Shown: positions 1-7,839 of the stretch, in pieces
How the letters are laid out: every line of letters begins with the position of its first letter
Numbering within the stretch: the first letter of the stretch is position 1
Assembly (NCBI GenBank): GCA_947475475.1
Contig: CANJOG010000013.1
Span: forward strand, 1 to 14,770
Reading direction: 5' to 3'
DNA from: Acetobacteraceae bacterium
GTDB taxonomy: Bacteria; Pseudomonadota; Alphaproteobacteria; Acetobacterales; Acetobacteraceae
Length of the DNA: 14,770 nt
Program-made: the position numbers and the translations under genes
The notes under the pieces: generated by a model
Told to the model about the DNA's origin: nothing
The model's input: the letters and a program-made list of their open reading frames with translations, nothing else
Database searches by the model: none

Positions 1-383
1 ACCTTTTCCAGCAAATCCGCCTCAGGCCAGGCCCGCCCCTGAGTCGCTAAAGCCTGAGTCGCCAATGACGGACCCGGCGGCGGCGGCGTGATCACGAAAT
101 AGGCCCCCTGGCCGTCAGGCCCGGAAGCCGGCCCATGCGCCAATGGACACAACACCCGCTCCACCGGATTGGACATCAGCGTCAAGATCGCCCGCGCCCG
201 GACCGGTAGGGCGGGCTGGGTGCGGATGGCCAGGCAGGCCTGCCGCTTCGTCCGCTCCTCCGTCCGGTAGGCAGGCAGCCCGCCACCACCATCGGATGGC
301 CGGTTGAAATCAATCGCGAACCGCCCCGCCAGGGTCGGACCCGCACCATCGTCCTGGAATGCGCCCTCAGTCTTGCCGGCCAT
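1..383 (-). CDS. Partial hypothetical protein, possibly kinase-like N-terminus
   Basis: An open frame starts with ATG at 383-381 and runs to the left edge without a stop: 127 codons plus two bases. The protein begins MAGKTEGAFQDDGAGPTLAG. Downstream come a Gly-rich turn (about residues 36-39), a basic stretch with an alternating pattern (about 43-70), and a hydrophobic strand followed by prolines, FVITPPPPGPSL (about 103-114). I do not recognise the family with confidence. A Gly-rich stretch followed later by a hinge-like strand vaguely recalls the N-lobe of a protein kinase, but no catalytic loop is in the window, so this is only a guess. No other in-frame start lies close upstream; a purine-rich GGTGGAGA sits about 18 bases before the ATG, rather far. 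It is divergent from ccrM and shares the 384-561 intergenic region with it. Confidence 0.55.
   Translation of the reverse strand, partial: MAGKTEGAFQDDGAGPTLAGRFAIDFNRPSDGGGGLPAYRTEERTKRQACLAIRTQPALPVRARAILTLMSNPVERVLCPLAHGPASGPDGQGAYFVITPPPPGPSLATQALATQGRAWPEADLLEK
38..67. repeat. Two imperfect 15-bp tandem units inside the partial CDS
   Basis: CCTGAGTCGCTAAAG (38-52) is followed directly by CCTGAGTCGCCAATG (53-67). The two differ at three of 15 positions. Each contains a GAGTC (GANTC) site, at 41-45 and 56-60. On the minus strand they encode a repeated LATQ in the partial protein. It is probably a small in-frame duplication. Confidence 0.6.
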
Positions 384-428
384 TTTGCACCGCGACGGAA
401 ATCTCCACCAAGGTCTAGCGGCCACCGA

Positions 429-510
429 TTAACAAAGAATTGCCCGTCACCGCCCGGAACCGCGCAGGACCTGTTGACGCGGCTTCGGCCGAGTCGCCAA
501 TTTGCGCCGA
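429..510 (+). promoter_or_regulatory. Candidate ccrM promoter with internal GANTC site
   Basis: TTGACG (474-479) and CAATTT (498-503) are separated by 18 bases and would act as -35 and -10. The GANTC site GAGTC at 491-495 falls between them. In Caulobacter-type alphaproteobacteria, promoters with a methylatable GANTC in this position are typical targets of GcrA, and ccrM itself is cell-cycle controlled. Further upstream, TTAA-N7-TTGC (429-443) is a partial match to the CtrA consensus TTAA-N7-TTAA; this part is weak. A transcript starting near 510 would leave a leader of about 50 bases before the GTG at 562. Confidence 0.4.
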
Positions 511-561
511 CCTGCTGAGATCCCGCCTCTCCCCCAACCACACCGAGCCGAAACATCACGC

Positions 562-1635
562 GTGGAAATCGTCCGCGAACTCCCCCTGGACCAAATTCTG
601 CTCGGCGACAGCATCCACATGATGAGGATGCTGCCCCCGGCCTCGGTTCACTGCGTCTTTGCCGATCCGCCGTATAACCTCCAGCTGCGCGGCGAGCTCC
701 GCCGGCCGGATGACAGCCTCGTGGACGGCGTGGACGAGGATTGGGACCGCTTTACCGACTATGCCGCCTATGACGCCTTCACCCGCGAATGGCTCACTGA
801 GGTCCGCCGCGTCCTGCGCAAGGACGGCACGATCTGGGTCATCGGCAGCTACCACAATATCTTCCGCATCGGCGCCATCCTGCAGGATCTCGGCTTCTGG
901 ATTCTCAACGATGTGATCTGGCGCAAGGCCAATCCGATGCCGAATTTCCGCGGCCGGCGCTTCACCAATGCGCATGAGACCATGATCTGGGCCGCCCGCG
1001 GCCAGGACAGCCGCCACCGCTTCAACTACCAGGCCATGAAGGCGCTGAATGACGATGTGCAGATGCGCTCGGACTGGTTCCTGCCGCTCTGCACCGGCGC
1101 CGAGCGCCTGCGCAACCAGCATGGGCTGAAACTCCACCCGACGCAGAAGCCGGAATCCCTGCTCCACCGCGTCATGCTCGCCTCCACCTCGCCCGGCGAG
1201 ATCATCCTGGACCCGTTCCTCGGCTCTGGCACCACGGCGGTGGTCGCCAAGCGCCTGCATCGCCATTTCATCGGTATCGAGCGCCATCCCGCCTATGTGG
1301 AAGCAGCCCTCGGCCGCGTGCTGGCGGCCGAACGTGCCCCCGATGAAGGTGTGGCCACCAAGCCAAGCCGGCGCGACATTCCGCTCGTGCCCTTCGGCTC
1401 TATGGTCGAACGTGGCACCCTCCCGGCCGGCACCATCCTGACCGACCGCCAGCGCAAAGTCCGCGCCACCGTGGCCGCCGATGGCACGCTGGTTTGCGGC
1501 GATATTCGCGGCTCCATCCACCAGGTCGGCGCCAAGCTGCAAAACGCGCCAAGCTGTAATGGTTGGACTTTCTGGTATTTCGACCGCGACGGCGCGATGC
1601 TGCCGATCGACCAGCTCCGCATCGAAAATCCCTGA
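562..1635 (+). CDS. ccrM: CcrM-type DNA adenine methyltransferase (GANTC)
   Basis: This is a solitary adenine-N6 methyltransferase predicted to methylate the A in GANTC using S-adenosylmethionine, the alphaproteobacterial cell-cycle enzyme. With the GTG start at 562 it has 357 residues, close to Caulobacter CcrM (358). The catalytic DPPYNLQL motif begins at D35. The SAM-binding DPFLGSGTT begins at D217. DPPY before the glycine motif is beta-class order. CcrM hallmarks are present: WVIGSYHNIFR, NPMPNFRGRRF, VQMRSDW, HPTQKPE. The C-terminal ~90 residues (GSIHQVGAKLQ, CNGWTFW) match the RAMA domain. The same frame opens earlier at a TTG (502), but that overlaps the putative -10 and adds 20 residues without family similarity. 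There is no strong Shine-Dalgarno sequence. No restriction gene is adjacent, supporting a regulatory role. The family call is very firm; the start is moderately firm. Confidence 0.96.
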   Translation: MEIVRELPLDQILLGDSIHMMRMLPPASVHCVFADPPYNLQLRGELRRPDDSLVDGVDEDWDRFTDYAAYDAFTREWLTEVRRVLRKDGTIWVIGSYHNIFRIGAILQDLGFWILNDVIWRKANPMPNFRGRRFTNAHETMIWAARGQDSRHRFNYQAMKALNDDVQMRSDWFLPLCTGAERLRNQHGLKLHPTQKPESLLHRVMLASTSPGEIILDPFLGSGTTAVVAKRLHRHFIGIERHPAYVEAALGRVLAAERAPDEGVATKPSRRDIPLVPFGSMVERGTLPAGTILTDRQRKVRATVAADGTLVCGDIRGSIHQVGAKLQNAPSCNGWTFWYFDRDGAMLPIDQLRIENP

Positions 1636-1678
1636 CCCAGGCGGCCCGCCGCCGTCGCGCGCGAGATTACAGGCACAA

Positions 1679-1706
1679 TTGACTGTTTTCGCGCGCCGAC
1701 TAGGAT
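1679..1706 (+). promoter_or_regulatory. Sigma-70-like promoter of the Rieske oxygenase gene
   Basis: TTGACT (1679-1684) and TAGGAT (1701-1706) are 16 bases apart, a good -35/-10 pair. Transcription would start near 1713, about 40 bases before the ATG at 1753. This makes the earlier in-frame ATG at 1705, which overlaps the -10, an unlikely start. The GGGAGG Shine-Dalgarno (1738-1743) lies 9 bases before the ATG. Confidence 0.5.
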
Positions 1707-1752
1707 GCGCGCCGCGCCAATAAGCGCGCCTGTTTCCGGGAGGCCGTCCGTC

Positions 1753-2985
1753 ATGAACGACATCAGCCAAGCCAGCGTCACCCCCGATCCCGAGCTGACC
1801 GCGCGCCGCGATGCCTATAACGTCGAGCTGCGCCGCCGCCTGGTCGGACTGCTGCGTGAAGGGCGCACCGAAATGGCCCCCGGCGGCGTCCGTTTCGAGG
1901 AGCCCGGCGTCTATACCGATCCCGTCCGCTTTGAGGAGGAACACCGCGCCCTGTTCCTCGAATACCCGACCGTCGCCGCCTTCTCGACCCAGATGCCCAA
2001 TCCCGGCGATGTCGTCGTCTTCGACGCGCTCGGTCCCTCGATCGTGCTGACGCGCAACAAGCAGGGCCGTGTCAATGCTTTCCTCAATATGTGCACGCAT
2101 CGCGCGGCCCGCATCGTCGATGAATGTGGACACCGCAACCGCCTCAATTGCCGCTTCCATGGCTGGAGCTTCGATCTCGACGGCAAGCTCGCGGGCCAAC
2201 CCGGCGCCGATGGCTTCCCGGGCATCGACCGCGAACAACTTGGTCTTATCCGCGTGCCGGTCGGCGAGAAATACGGCCTGATCTTCGTCAAGGGTATCGC
2301 CGGCGCGGAGGAGATCGATGTCGATGCCCATCTCGGCGATTTCGCGCCCATGATCGCCCAGCTGGAGATCGACAAGGCGCGTCCGATCAAGCAATCAGTC
2401 ATCGATGCCGATGCCAACTGGAAATATGTCTACGACACCTATTACGAGGGCTATCACTTCGCCTCTCTGCATGCCCGCACCATTGGCGCGCTTGCGGTCA
2501 GCAATGTGATGAGCGTTCGCCATTTCGGCCCGCATATCCACATGGGCATGCCGCGAAAGGAATTCACCGAACTGGTGGACAAGCCGGAGAGCGAATGGCC
2601 GGTCAGTGAATATGGCGGCCTCTATCTGCTGTTCCCGAATATCTCGCTGAATATCTACGGCATGCCCGATGGCGGCCAGTTCGTCAGCATGTCGCGCGTC
2701 TATCCCGGTAAGACTGTGGGCACCTCACGCACCCTGCAAATCTCCGCCCGCGCAGCCCATTCCAATCCGGATCTGCCGGACAGCCGGTGGGAACAACTGC
2801 ACGATTTCATCGAGCATGTCGTCAAGACCGAGGATTACAGCGTCTCGGAAACCGGCCAGAATAATCTTAAATACGCCCCGCCCGGCTTCCGCCCGGTGAT
2901 CGGCGCCAATGAACTGGCCATCCAGCACATGCATAGCGAGATCGAACGCATCCTCGCCGATTATCGCCGCCGCAACGCGCGTTAA
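1753..2985 (+). CDS. Rieske aromatic ring-hydroxylating oxygenase, alpha subunit
   Basis: This is the 410-residue catalytic subunit of a Rieske non-heme iron oxygenase, which takes electrons from a ferredoxin/reductase and inserts oxygen into a ring or a methyl/methoxy group. The Rieske cluster is bound by C114-x-H116 and C133-x2-H136. The mononuclear iron site is the E-x-Y-H-x4-H motif after NWKYVYDTY, giving H235 and H240, with D361 of the KTEDY segment as the probable carboxylate ligand. Both catalytic halves are intact and the length is normal for a single alpha subunit. The start at 1753 has a good Shine-Dalgarno and its own upstream promoter. No beta subunit, ferredoxin or reductase gene is in the window, so electron supply must come from elsewhere. 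It converges on the P450 gene across a shared terminator. The substrate cannot be read from the sequence; aromatic compounds, betaine-like compounds and sterol-like rings are all possible. Confidence 0.93.
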   Translation: MNDISQASVTPDPELTARRDAYNVELRRRLVGLLREGRTEMAPGGVRFEEPGVYTDPVRFEEEHRALFLEYPTVAAFSTQMPNPGDVVVFDALGPSIVLTRNKQGRVNAFLNMCTHRAARIVDECGHRNRLNCRFHGWSFDLDGKLAGQPGADGFPGIDREQLGLIRVPVGEKYGLIFVKGIAGAEEIDVDAHLGDFAPMIAQLEIDKARPIKQSVIDADANWKYVYDTYYEGYHFASLHARTIGALAVSNVMSVRHFGPHIHMGMPRKEFTELVDKPESEWPVSEYGGLYLLFPNISLNIYGMPDGGQFVSMSRVYPGKTVGTSRTLQISARAAHSNPDLPDSRWEQLHDFIEHVVKTEDYSVSETGQNNLKYAPPGFRPVIGANELAIQHMHSEIERILADYRRRNAR

Positions 2986-3002
2986 CTCCCGCGGCCCACG
3001 CA

Positions 3003-3032
3003 AAAGGGGGCTGCCTTGCGGCAGCCCCCTTT
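3003..3032. terminator. Bidirectional Rho-independent terminator
   Basis: A perfect 10-bp stem, GGGGGCTGCC (3006-3015) and GGCAGCCCCC (3020-3029), closes a TTGC loop. It is flanked by AAA before and TTT after, so it can end transcription on both strands. It lies between the stop of the rightward Rieske gene (2985) and the stop of the leftward P450 gene (3058), and serves both. Confidence 0.9.
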
Positions 3033-3057
3033 GTCGTTTCAGACGTCGCCACTGCGA

Positions 3058-4335
3058 TCAGGCAAGCTTGCGGAACTTCACACGCAGTTGCTTCATCGGC
3101 AGGAAGCCAAAGCTGGTGCGATGCACCGGATCGGGCATTGGTGCGGCCAGTTGCAGATCGCCCATCCGGTCCAGAATAGCATTATAGGCCACCGTCATTT
3201 CCTGCTTGCCGAGCACCGCGCCCGGGCAGACATGCGGAACCGCGCCGAAGCCGAGATGCTGATTGGAATTCGGCCGATGCAGATCGAATTTGTCGGCATC
3301 GGGGAACTGGCTGTTATCGCGATTGGCCGCGCCATAGCGCACATTGCAGAGCGATCCGGCGGGGATATGCGTGCCGCCCAGATCGGTATCCGTCTTCGCC
3401 GTGCGGTACAAACCCTGCACCGGGGCCTCCCAGCGCAGACATTCATCGATGAAATTGCGGATCAGCGAGCGATCTGCCCTGAGTTCTTCAGCCACTTCCG
3501 GAAAGCGGATCAGCGTCCATATGCCGTGATTCAGCGCGCTCGGCACTGTCTCATACCCGCCGGCGGTGAACTGATGCATGAGGTTCTGCAATTCATGCAT
3601 GGTCAGCGGCTCATCGCCCTCATAGGCCATGACCAGCGCCGACATCAGATCTTCCCGCGGATTCTTCCGCCGATCCTCGAAAATAGCCGCATAGGTATGC
3701 TGCATTTCCAGCTCGATCTCGGCCGCCTCGCGCAGTTCCTCAACCGTCATCACCCGCGTGCCGTAAGCGAGCAGGTTTTCCGCCCAGCGGCGATAACGCG
3801 GCCATTCACTGCCATCGAGTCCGACCAGTTCGGCGATGATCGTGCCCGGAAACGGGAAGGCGAATTCCTCGATAAAATCGCATTCGCCGCGATCGATGAA
3901 CTTGTCGATCAGCTCATTGACCAGCGCCGTCATGCGCGGCTGCAGATTGCGCACCTGCTTCATATTGAAGGCGCGATCCACGATCTTGCGATAGCGCGAA
4001 TGGTTCGGCGGGTCCGAGCGCTGCAATGTCGGGATATGCTTCCAGCCGCGCTCATCGAGCGTGTTCAGGAACACCTTGGCATTCTCGCCCTGCAAGACGC
4101 CCGCGCGTTCCAGCACATTGGAGAAAGTGCCGTAATTATCGAGCGCGTCCTTCAGTTCCGGATAGCTGGAGATGAGATAGATGCCGGTCTCCGGCACCTT
4201 ATAGACCGGGCATTTCTCATGCAGCGTGTGATAGAACTCGTAGGGACTGGACTGCACCGCCGGATCGGCGAGGCTGAAATCCTCCGGGCGCTTGCCGGTG
4301 GAGACGGGGCATTTGGGCTCGGTGGTGGCGCTCAT
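3058..4335 (-). CDS. Cytochrome P450 monooxygenase
   Basis: This is a soluble bacterial P450 of 425 residues that would hydroxylate or epoxidise a hydrophobic substrate using ferredoxin electrons. Visible landmarks: the helix-C type HSRYRK pattern near residue 125, the I-helix oxygen-activation motif AGGYET, the K-helix E298-x2-R301 (ECLRW), and the heme loop FGAVPHVCPGA with C370 as the thiolate ligand. The loop departs from the usual FGxGxHxCxG: the second glycine is Val, followed by Pro. The chosen ATG (4335) has GGAGCG 6 bases upstream; a longer GTG form (4380) lacks such a site. No membrane anchor is seen. It is the last gene of the leftward series, 69 bases after the lactonase gene. No redox partner is adjacent. 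Class is certain; substrate unknown. Confidence 0.95.
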   Translation of the reverse strand: MSATTEPKCPVSTGKRPEDFSLADPAVQSSPYEFYHTLHEKCPVYKVPETGIYLISSYPELKDALDNYGTFSNVLERAGVLQGENAKVFLNTLDERGWKHIPTLQRSDPPNHSRYRKIVDRAFNMKQVRNLQPRMTALVNELIDKFIDRGECDFIEEFAFPFPGTIIAELVGLDGSEWPRYRRWAENLLAYGTRVMTVEELREAAEIELEMQHTYAAIFEDRRKNPREDLMSALVMAYEGDEPLTMHELQNLMHQFTAGGYETVPSALNHGIWTLIRFPEVAEELRADRSLIRNFIDECLRWEAPVQGLYRTAKTDTDLGGTHIPAGSLCNVRYGAANRDNSQFPDADKFDLHRPNSNQHLGFGAVPHVCPGAVLGKQEMTVAYNAILDRMGDLQLAAPMPDPVHRTSFGFLPMKQLRVKFRKLA

Positions 4336-4404
4336 GGGCGACGCTCCGTACTGCTGGACGTTTCGCCCGGGATCATACACGCAAGCCTGGCCGCCGCCAA
4401 AGCC

Positions 4405-5310
4405 TCAACGCTGGTGGTAAAGCTTATGCCCAGGCACCGGCATGCGCACCCGGGAGAAATGCGGCGCGTGCAGATTGGCGATATAGAAATCCCGCATATC
4501 CGGCCCACCAAAGGCACAATTGGTGGTGTGATCGGTCTTGGCACAGGTCGGGTCCGAAATCACCGTCCGCCAATTGCCGGACCGGTCCACCGCGATGATG
4601 TCGTTGACCGGCGAGAGCCTGCCATCCTTGGCGATACGGCCAGGCAAGGTCACAAACAGCGTCCCCGCCTCATCGAAGGCCATGCCGTCAGGCACGGCAT
4701 GAAAGCCCGAGGCATAGACTTCCGGCTTTGCCGTCCCCATCGTCGAGAAAGGAATGCGCAGGCAGTTGGAGACATTCGTCTGCAACACAAAAACCGCATC
4801 TTCCTCCGGCGAAATCGCCGTGCCATTGGCGACATAGAGGCCGCGCGCAACCACATCACCATCGCCATTCGGGCGAAGCCGCACCAGCGCGCCATTCGGC
4901 TCCGGTACGTTCATTTCCACGCGAAAATCGGCAATCGTGCGCCGTGACGTATTGGAGACAAACAGATTGCCATCCGAGTCATAGGTGCAAAAATTCGGCA
5001 TGGTCAGTTTCACATCGCCGGCATGATCGGCAAACAGGCTGACCTTGCCGCTCTGCGTGACGCGCACAATGCCATGCAGCCCCAGATCACAAATCACAAG
5101 ATCGCCATTGCGATCCATGGCAATTCCATTCGGCACCGAACCCTCGGGCAGCACGGTCAGCACGCTCACCTTGCCGTCCGGCGTCACCTTGTAGAGGTTG
5201 CGATCGCGCCCGCCGCCATAGACATTGCCGTCCTTGTCGACAACCACGCCTTCGCATTTGGCCGCACCAGGGCCGAAGATGGCGATGTGATCGGGTCCGA
5301 TCTGTGTCAT
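4405..5310 (-). CDS. SMP-30/gluconolactonase-family lactone hydrolase
   Basis: This 301-residue six-bladed beta-propeller belongs to the SMP-30/gluconolaconase/LRE-like family, metal-dependent enzymes that hydrolyse lactones. The expected metal and active-site residues are in order: E20 (KCEG), N106 (PNF), N162 (NGT) and D208 (PDGMAFD). This spacing is close to the E18/N154/D204 site of human SMP-30. Blade-like repeats of the form D-x-x-G-(N/D)-L/V recur at roughly residues 25-30, 66-71 and 111-116. There is no signal peptide, so it should be cytoplasmic. The ATG at 5310 lies 5 bases beyond the stop of the binding-protein gene, and its AAGGGG ribosome site overlaps that stop, suggesting translational coupling. 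In context it could open a lactone formed by oxygenation of the pathway substrate; that role is inferred. Confidence 0.87.
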   Translation of the reverse strand: MTQIGPDHIAIFGPGAAKCEGVVVDKDGNVYGGGRDRNLYKVTPDGKVSVLTVLPEGSVPNGIAMDRNGDLVICDLGLHGIVRVTQSGKVSLFADHAGDVKLTMPNFCTYDSDGNLFVSNTSRRTIADFRVEMNVPEPNGALVRLRPNGDGDVVARGLYVANGTAISPEEDAVFVLQTNVSNCLRIPFSTMGTAKPEVYASGFHAVPDGMAFDEAGTLFVTLPGRIAKDGRLSPVNDIIAVDRSGNWRTVISDPTCAKTDHTTNCAFGGPDMRDFYIANLHAPHFSRVRMPVPGHKLYHQR

Positions 5311-5315
5311 GCCCC

Positions 5316-6560
5316 TTACAACTCCATCTTCACACCAGGGGTCGGCCGATTGACGAATTTCTCGTCCGGCTCCGAGGTCAGGTCCCGCGCCTCCCAGCCT
5401 GGCTCGCCCTCCTTGCCGACATAGCGGAGAATATTCATCGCCGAGATCAGCTGGTGATCCTCCGCCCGGAAATAGGCCTGGCCACGCGCGGTATCGAAAC
5501 GCAGCCCCTCCAGCGCCTTGATCACCAGTTCCACATCGGTGCTGCCGCAGGCCTTGATCGCCGCCGCATAGGCCAGCACCGCGGTCTGTCCAAGGCAGGA
5601 GAGCTGATGCGGATGCGGATCGCCGGTCTTTTCCGCATAGCCCGCCGCCAATTGCCGCGCGAGAGGATTATCCCAGGCGGGCGCTGAATAAAACGAACGC
5701 GACCACAGAACCGGCGGCAGACGGTTCTTCATCGCCCGCGGCAATTCGACATCCAGCGAGTAATCCGCGAAGAACTTTATCTTGCGGTCCAGCCCGAGCT
5801 GCCGCGCCTGCTGATAGAAGGTAATGCCGTCGCTGCCGAGGATGATCGTAAAGAGCGCCTCCGCATCGGACGCAAGCAATGTCGAAATCTGCTGCTTGAA
5901 ATCGGTCTGGCCGAATTTGTTCAGCACCGGGTCCTGCATGGTGATCTTCTTGCCGGTTTCGGCAAGATAGGCCGCCGGCAACATCTTCGTCAGCACCGCC
6001 CAGATGCCGTGCCCAACCGCGATATCGGTGAACGCTCCGCCCCATGTGGTGATATTGGGCGCATTGCGCGCCAGCACGCGCGCCATCGACCCAAGTGCCG
6101 TGAAATTATTCTGCGCCGTCGTGAACATATACGGCGTGTAGAATTCATGCGTCAGCCGCTCATCCGGCGTTCCGCAGACGATCAGGATCGATTTCTTCTC
6201 GATCACAACGGGCCGGATCGCCAGCGCCGTATTGGTGTTCGGCTCGCCCAGCACCAGCTTGATGCCCTGATCGGCGAATTGATGCGCCGCCACGACGGAC
6301 TGGTTGGGATCGGCCCGCTGGTCGAAAACCGACAGCTCCAGCGGCCGCCCATTCACCCCGCCCGCCTTGTTGATCGCCTCGACAGCAACCTGCGCGCCAA
6401 TGCGCACCGGATTGCCGGACGTCGCCGCCGGCCCCGAGAGCGGCGCGGCGCAGCCCAGCCGGATCGGCGGATTCTGCGCCATGGCTCGGCGGGCCGCGAA
6501 GGGCAAAACGAAACTACCGAGCCCGGTGCCGGCAAGTGCTGCGCGCCGTGTGATCGTCAT
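5316..6560 (-). CDS. ABC-type branched-chain/aromatic substrate-binding protein, Tat signal
   Basis: This 414-residue periplasmic ligand-binding protein is of the Leu/Ile/Val-binding (type 1 PBP) class. The N-terminus is a twin-arginine signal: TRRAAL with R5-R6, a hydrophobic core to about residue 22, and a likely cut after AMA at 28/29. The mature start, IRLGCAAPLSGPAATSG, is the standard opening of the family, followed by VNGRPLEL and a Rossmann-like lobe. Relatives bind branched-chain amino acids, amides or aromatic acids. No permease or ATPase genes are beside it, so it is an orphan binding protein here, inserted between dehydrogenase and lactonase genes; it may serve a distant transporter or act as a sensor input. 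The ATG at 6560 has GAGGGG about 8 bases upstream. The family is sure; the ligand is unknown. Confidence 0.93.
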   Translation of the reverse strand: MTITRRAALAGTGLGSFVLPFAARRAMAQNPPIRLGCAAPLSGPAATSGNPVRIGAQVAVEAINKAGGVNGRPLELSVFDQRADPNQSVVAAHQFADQGIKLVLGEPNTNTALAIRPVVIEKKSILIVCGTPDERLTHEFYTPYMFTTAQNNFTALGSMARVLARNAPNITTWGGAFTDIAVGHGIWAVLTKMLPAAYLAETGKKITMQDPVLNKFGQTDFKQQISTLLASDAEALFTIILGSDGITFYQQARQLGLDRKIKFFADYSLDVELPRAMKNRLPPVLWSRSFYSAPAWDNPLARQLAAGYAEKTGDPHPHQLSCLGQTAVLAYAAAIKACGSTDVELVIKALEGLRFDTARGQAYFRAEDHQLISAMNILRYVGKEGEPGWEARDLTSEPDEKFVNRPTPGVKMEL

Positions 6561-6624
6561 TCTTGTTTCCCCTCGCCGCCATACGCCCGTCTGTCGCGGG
6601 CCTCAACGTCACTGCACGCCAAGC

Positions 6625-7815
6625 CTACCGTCCAAGCACGCTCCGCGAAATCAGCGTGAGTTGAACTTCCTGCGCACCACCAAAGATCGAATGAGCGCGG
6701 CCATTGAGATAATCCATGGTCGGCGTGTGCAGCAGAATCTCGCCGGCTTCCATCTCCTCGGGAACCTCGGGCCACCATTCGAGCGCATAGGGCCCGAGCA
6801 GGTCGATCCCCAACATGCCAATCTCCTGCTTCATCCGTGCCGATTGCAGTTTAAGCACGGAGGCCACCGCACCGATGCTCTCACCCGGCGCCAGATCGCG
6901 AATGACCGAGAGTTCCAGCATCTCGTAGACGTCGAGGGACGCGGTCACTTCGGCAAATTTCGCACGCTTCAGCGGCGAGGCGAGGATCGACACGCCCCGC
7001 TCCTCCAGCACATCGCAAATGCGGCGGATGCGGCTCAGATTGGAGCGATGCCGCCCGCTGAACAGACCGCCACCACGCTCGAATTCGAGCAGGTATTTTG
7101 CCACTGTCCAGCCGTCATTTTCCTTGCCCACCAGATTGGCAGCGGGAATACGCACATCGTCGAAAAATATCTGGTTGACCTCATGCTCGCCGGCGATCGA
7201 GCGGATCGGCCGCACCGTCAGGCCCGGCGTATCCATGTCGAGCAGCACGAAGGAAATTCCCTCCTGCTGCTTGCCCTGCGTCGAGGTGCGCACCAGCGCG
7301 AACATGCGATTGGCGAAATGCGCATGCGTGGTCCAGATCTTCGTGCCGTTGATGACATACTCATCGCCATCCCGCACCGCGCGGCATTGCAGCGACGCCA
7401 GGTCCGACCCCGCGCCGGGCTCGGAATAGCCCTGGCACCAGTAATCCTCACCGGAGAGAATCTTCGGCAAATAAAACTGCTTCTGTGCCTCGGTGCCGAA
7501 GCGAAGAATGACGGGCCCGACAAGCCGGATGCCAAAAGGCGGAATCGGCGGCGCGCCAGCCACGCCACATTCGGAATCGAAGATGAAGCGCTGCATCGCG
7601 CTCCAGCCCGTGCCGCCATATTCCACCGGCCAGAGCGGCGCCACCCAGCCCTTCTTCGCCAAAGCCTTATGCCAGGGAAGCGAAATATGCGGGTCGGGAT
7701 ACATCGCCGTGGTGAGCTGGTTCTGCCGGCGCAGTTCCGGCGTGAGATTCGCGGCAATGAAAGCACGAACTTCCTCGCGGAAGCCGGCTTCGTCAGGGGT
7801 CAGGTCGAGATTCAT
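6625..7815 (-). CDS. Acyl-CoA dehydrogenase, large/catalytic partner
   Basis: This 396-residue FAD-dependent acyl-CoA dehydrogenase makes an alpha,beta-unsaturated acyl-CoA. Family motifs are clear: GYSEPGAGSDLASL (from residue 129), the flavin-binding IWTTHAHFAN (160-169) and a C-terminal helix ending in LTLISRSVLG. The C-terminal position that carries the catalytic Glu in MCAD-type enzymes reads FGGAQEVQ instead of YEG. However, the helix-G segment LLEFERGGG has E246 where isovaleryl-CoA dehydrogenase and the steroid enzyme FadE26 keep their base. It should therefore be catalytic through that glutamate. It starts 24 bases after the stop of a smaller acyl-CoA dehydrogenase gene, an arrangement typical of heterotetrameric alpha2beta2 dehydrogenases acting on bulky CoA esters. 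The ribosome site before the ATG is weak. Confidence 0.93.
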   Translation of the reverse strand: MNLDLTPDEAGFREEVRAFIAANLTPELRRQNQLTTAMYPDPHISLPWHKALAKKGWVAPLWPVEYGGTGWSAMQRFIFDSECGVAGAPPIPPFGIRLVGPVILRFGTEAQKQFYLPKILSGEDYWCQGYSEPGAGSDLASLQCRAVRDGDEYVINGTKIWTTHAHFANRMFALVRTSTQGKQQEGISFVLLDMDTPGLTVRPIRSIAGEHEVNQIFFDDVRIPAANLVGKENDGWTVAKYLLEFERGGGLFSGRHRSNLSRIRRICDVLEERGVSILASPLKRAKFAEVTASLDVYEMLELSVIRDLAPGESIGAVASVLKLQSARMKQEIGMLGIDLLGPYALEWWPEVPEEMEAGEILLHTPTMDYLNGRAHSIFGGAQEVQLTLISRSVLGR

Positions 7816-7839
7816 CTGGATTGCTCTGTGTCGCGCGAT

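Noticed and set aside
502..561. TTG start giving a 377-residue CcrM
   Set aside because: The TTG overlaps the candidate -10 and the added residues have no CcrM similarity. GTG at 562 gives the normal family length.
1641..1654. Possible terminator after ccrM (GGCGG/CCGCC)
   Set aside because: The stem is only 5 bp with no T-run. I do not call it.
1705..1752. Upstream ATG for the Rieske protein
   Set aside because: It overlaps the TAGGAT -10 and has no ribosome site. The ATG at 1753 has GGGAGG at good spacing.
556..2394. 612-codon open frame on the minus strand
   Set aside because: It lies antisense to ccrM and the Rieske gene, whose catalytic motifs are intact. Its translation is low-complexity Ala/Gly/Asp/His-rich, as expected from the shadow of GC-rich genes.
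3016..4947. 643-codon open frame on the plus strand
   Set aside because: It is antisense to the P450 and SMP-30 genes and runs through the terminator at 3003-3032. It is rich in Arg/His/Ile with no recognisable domain.
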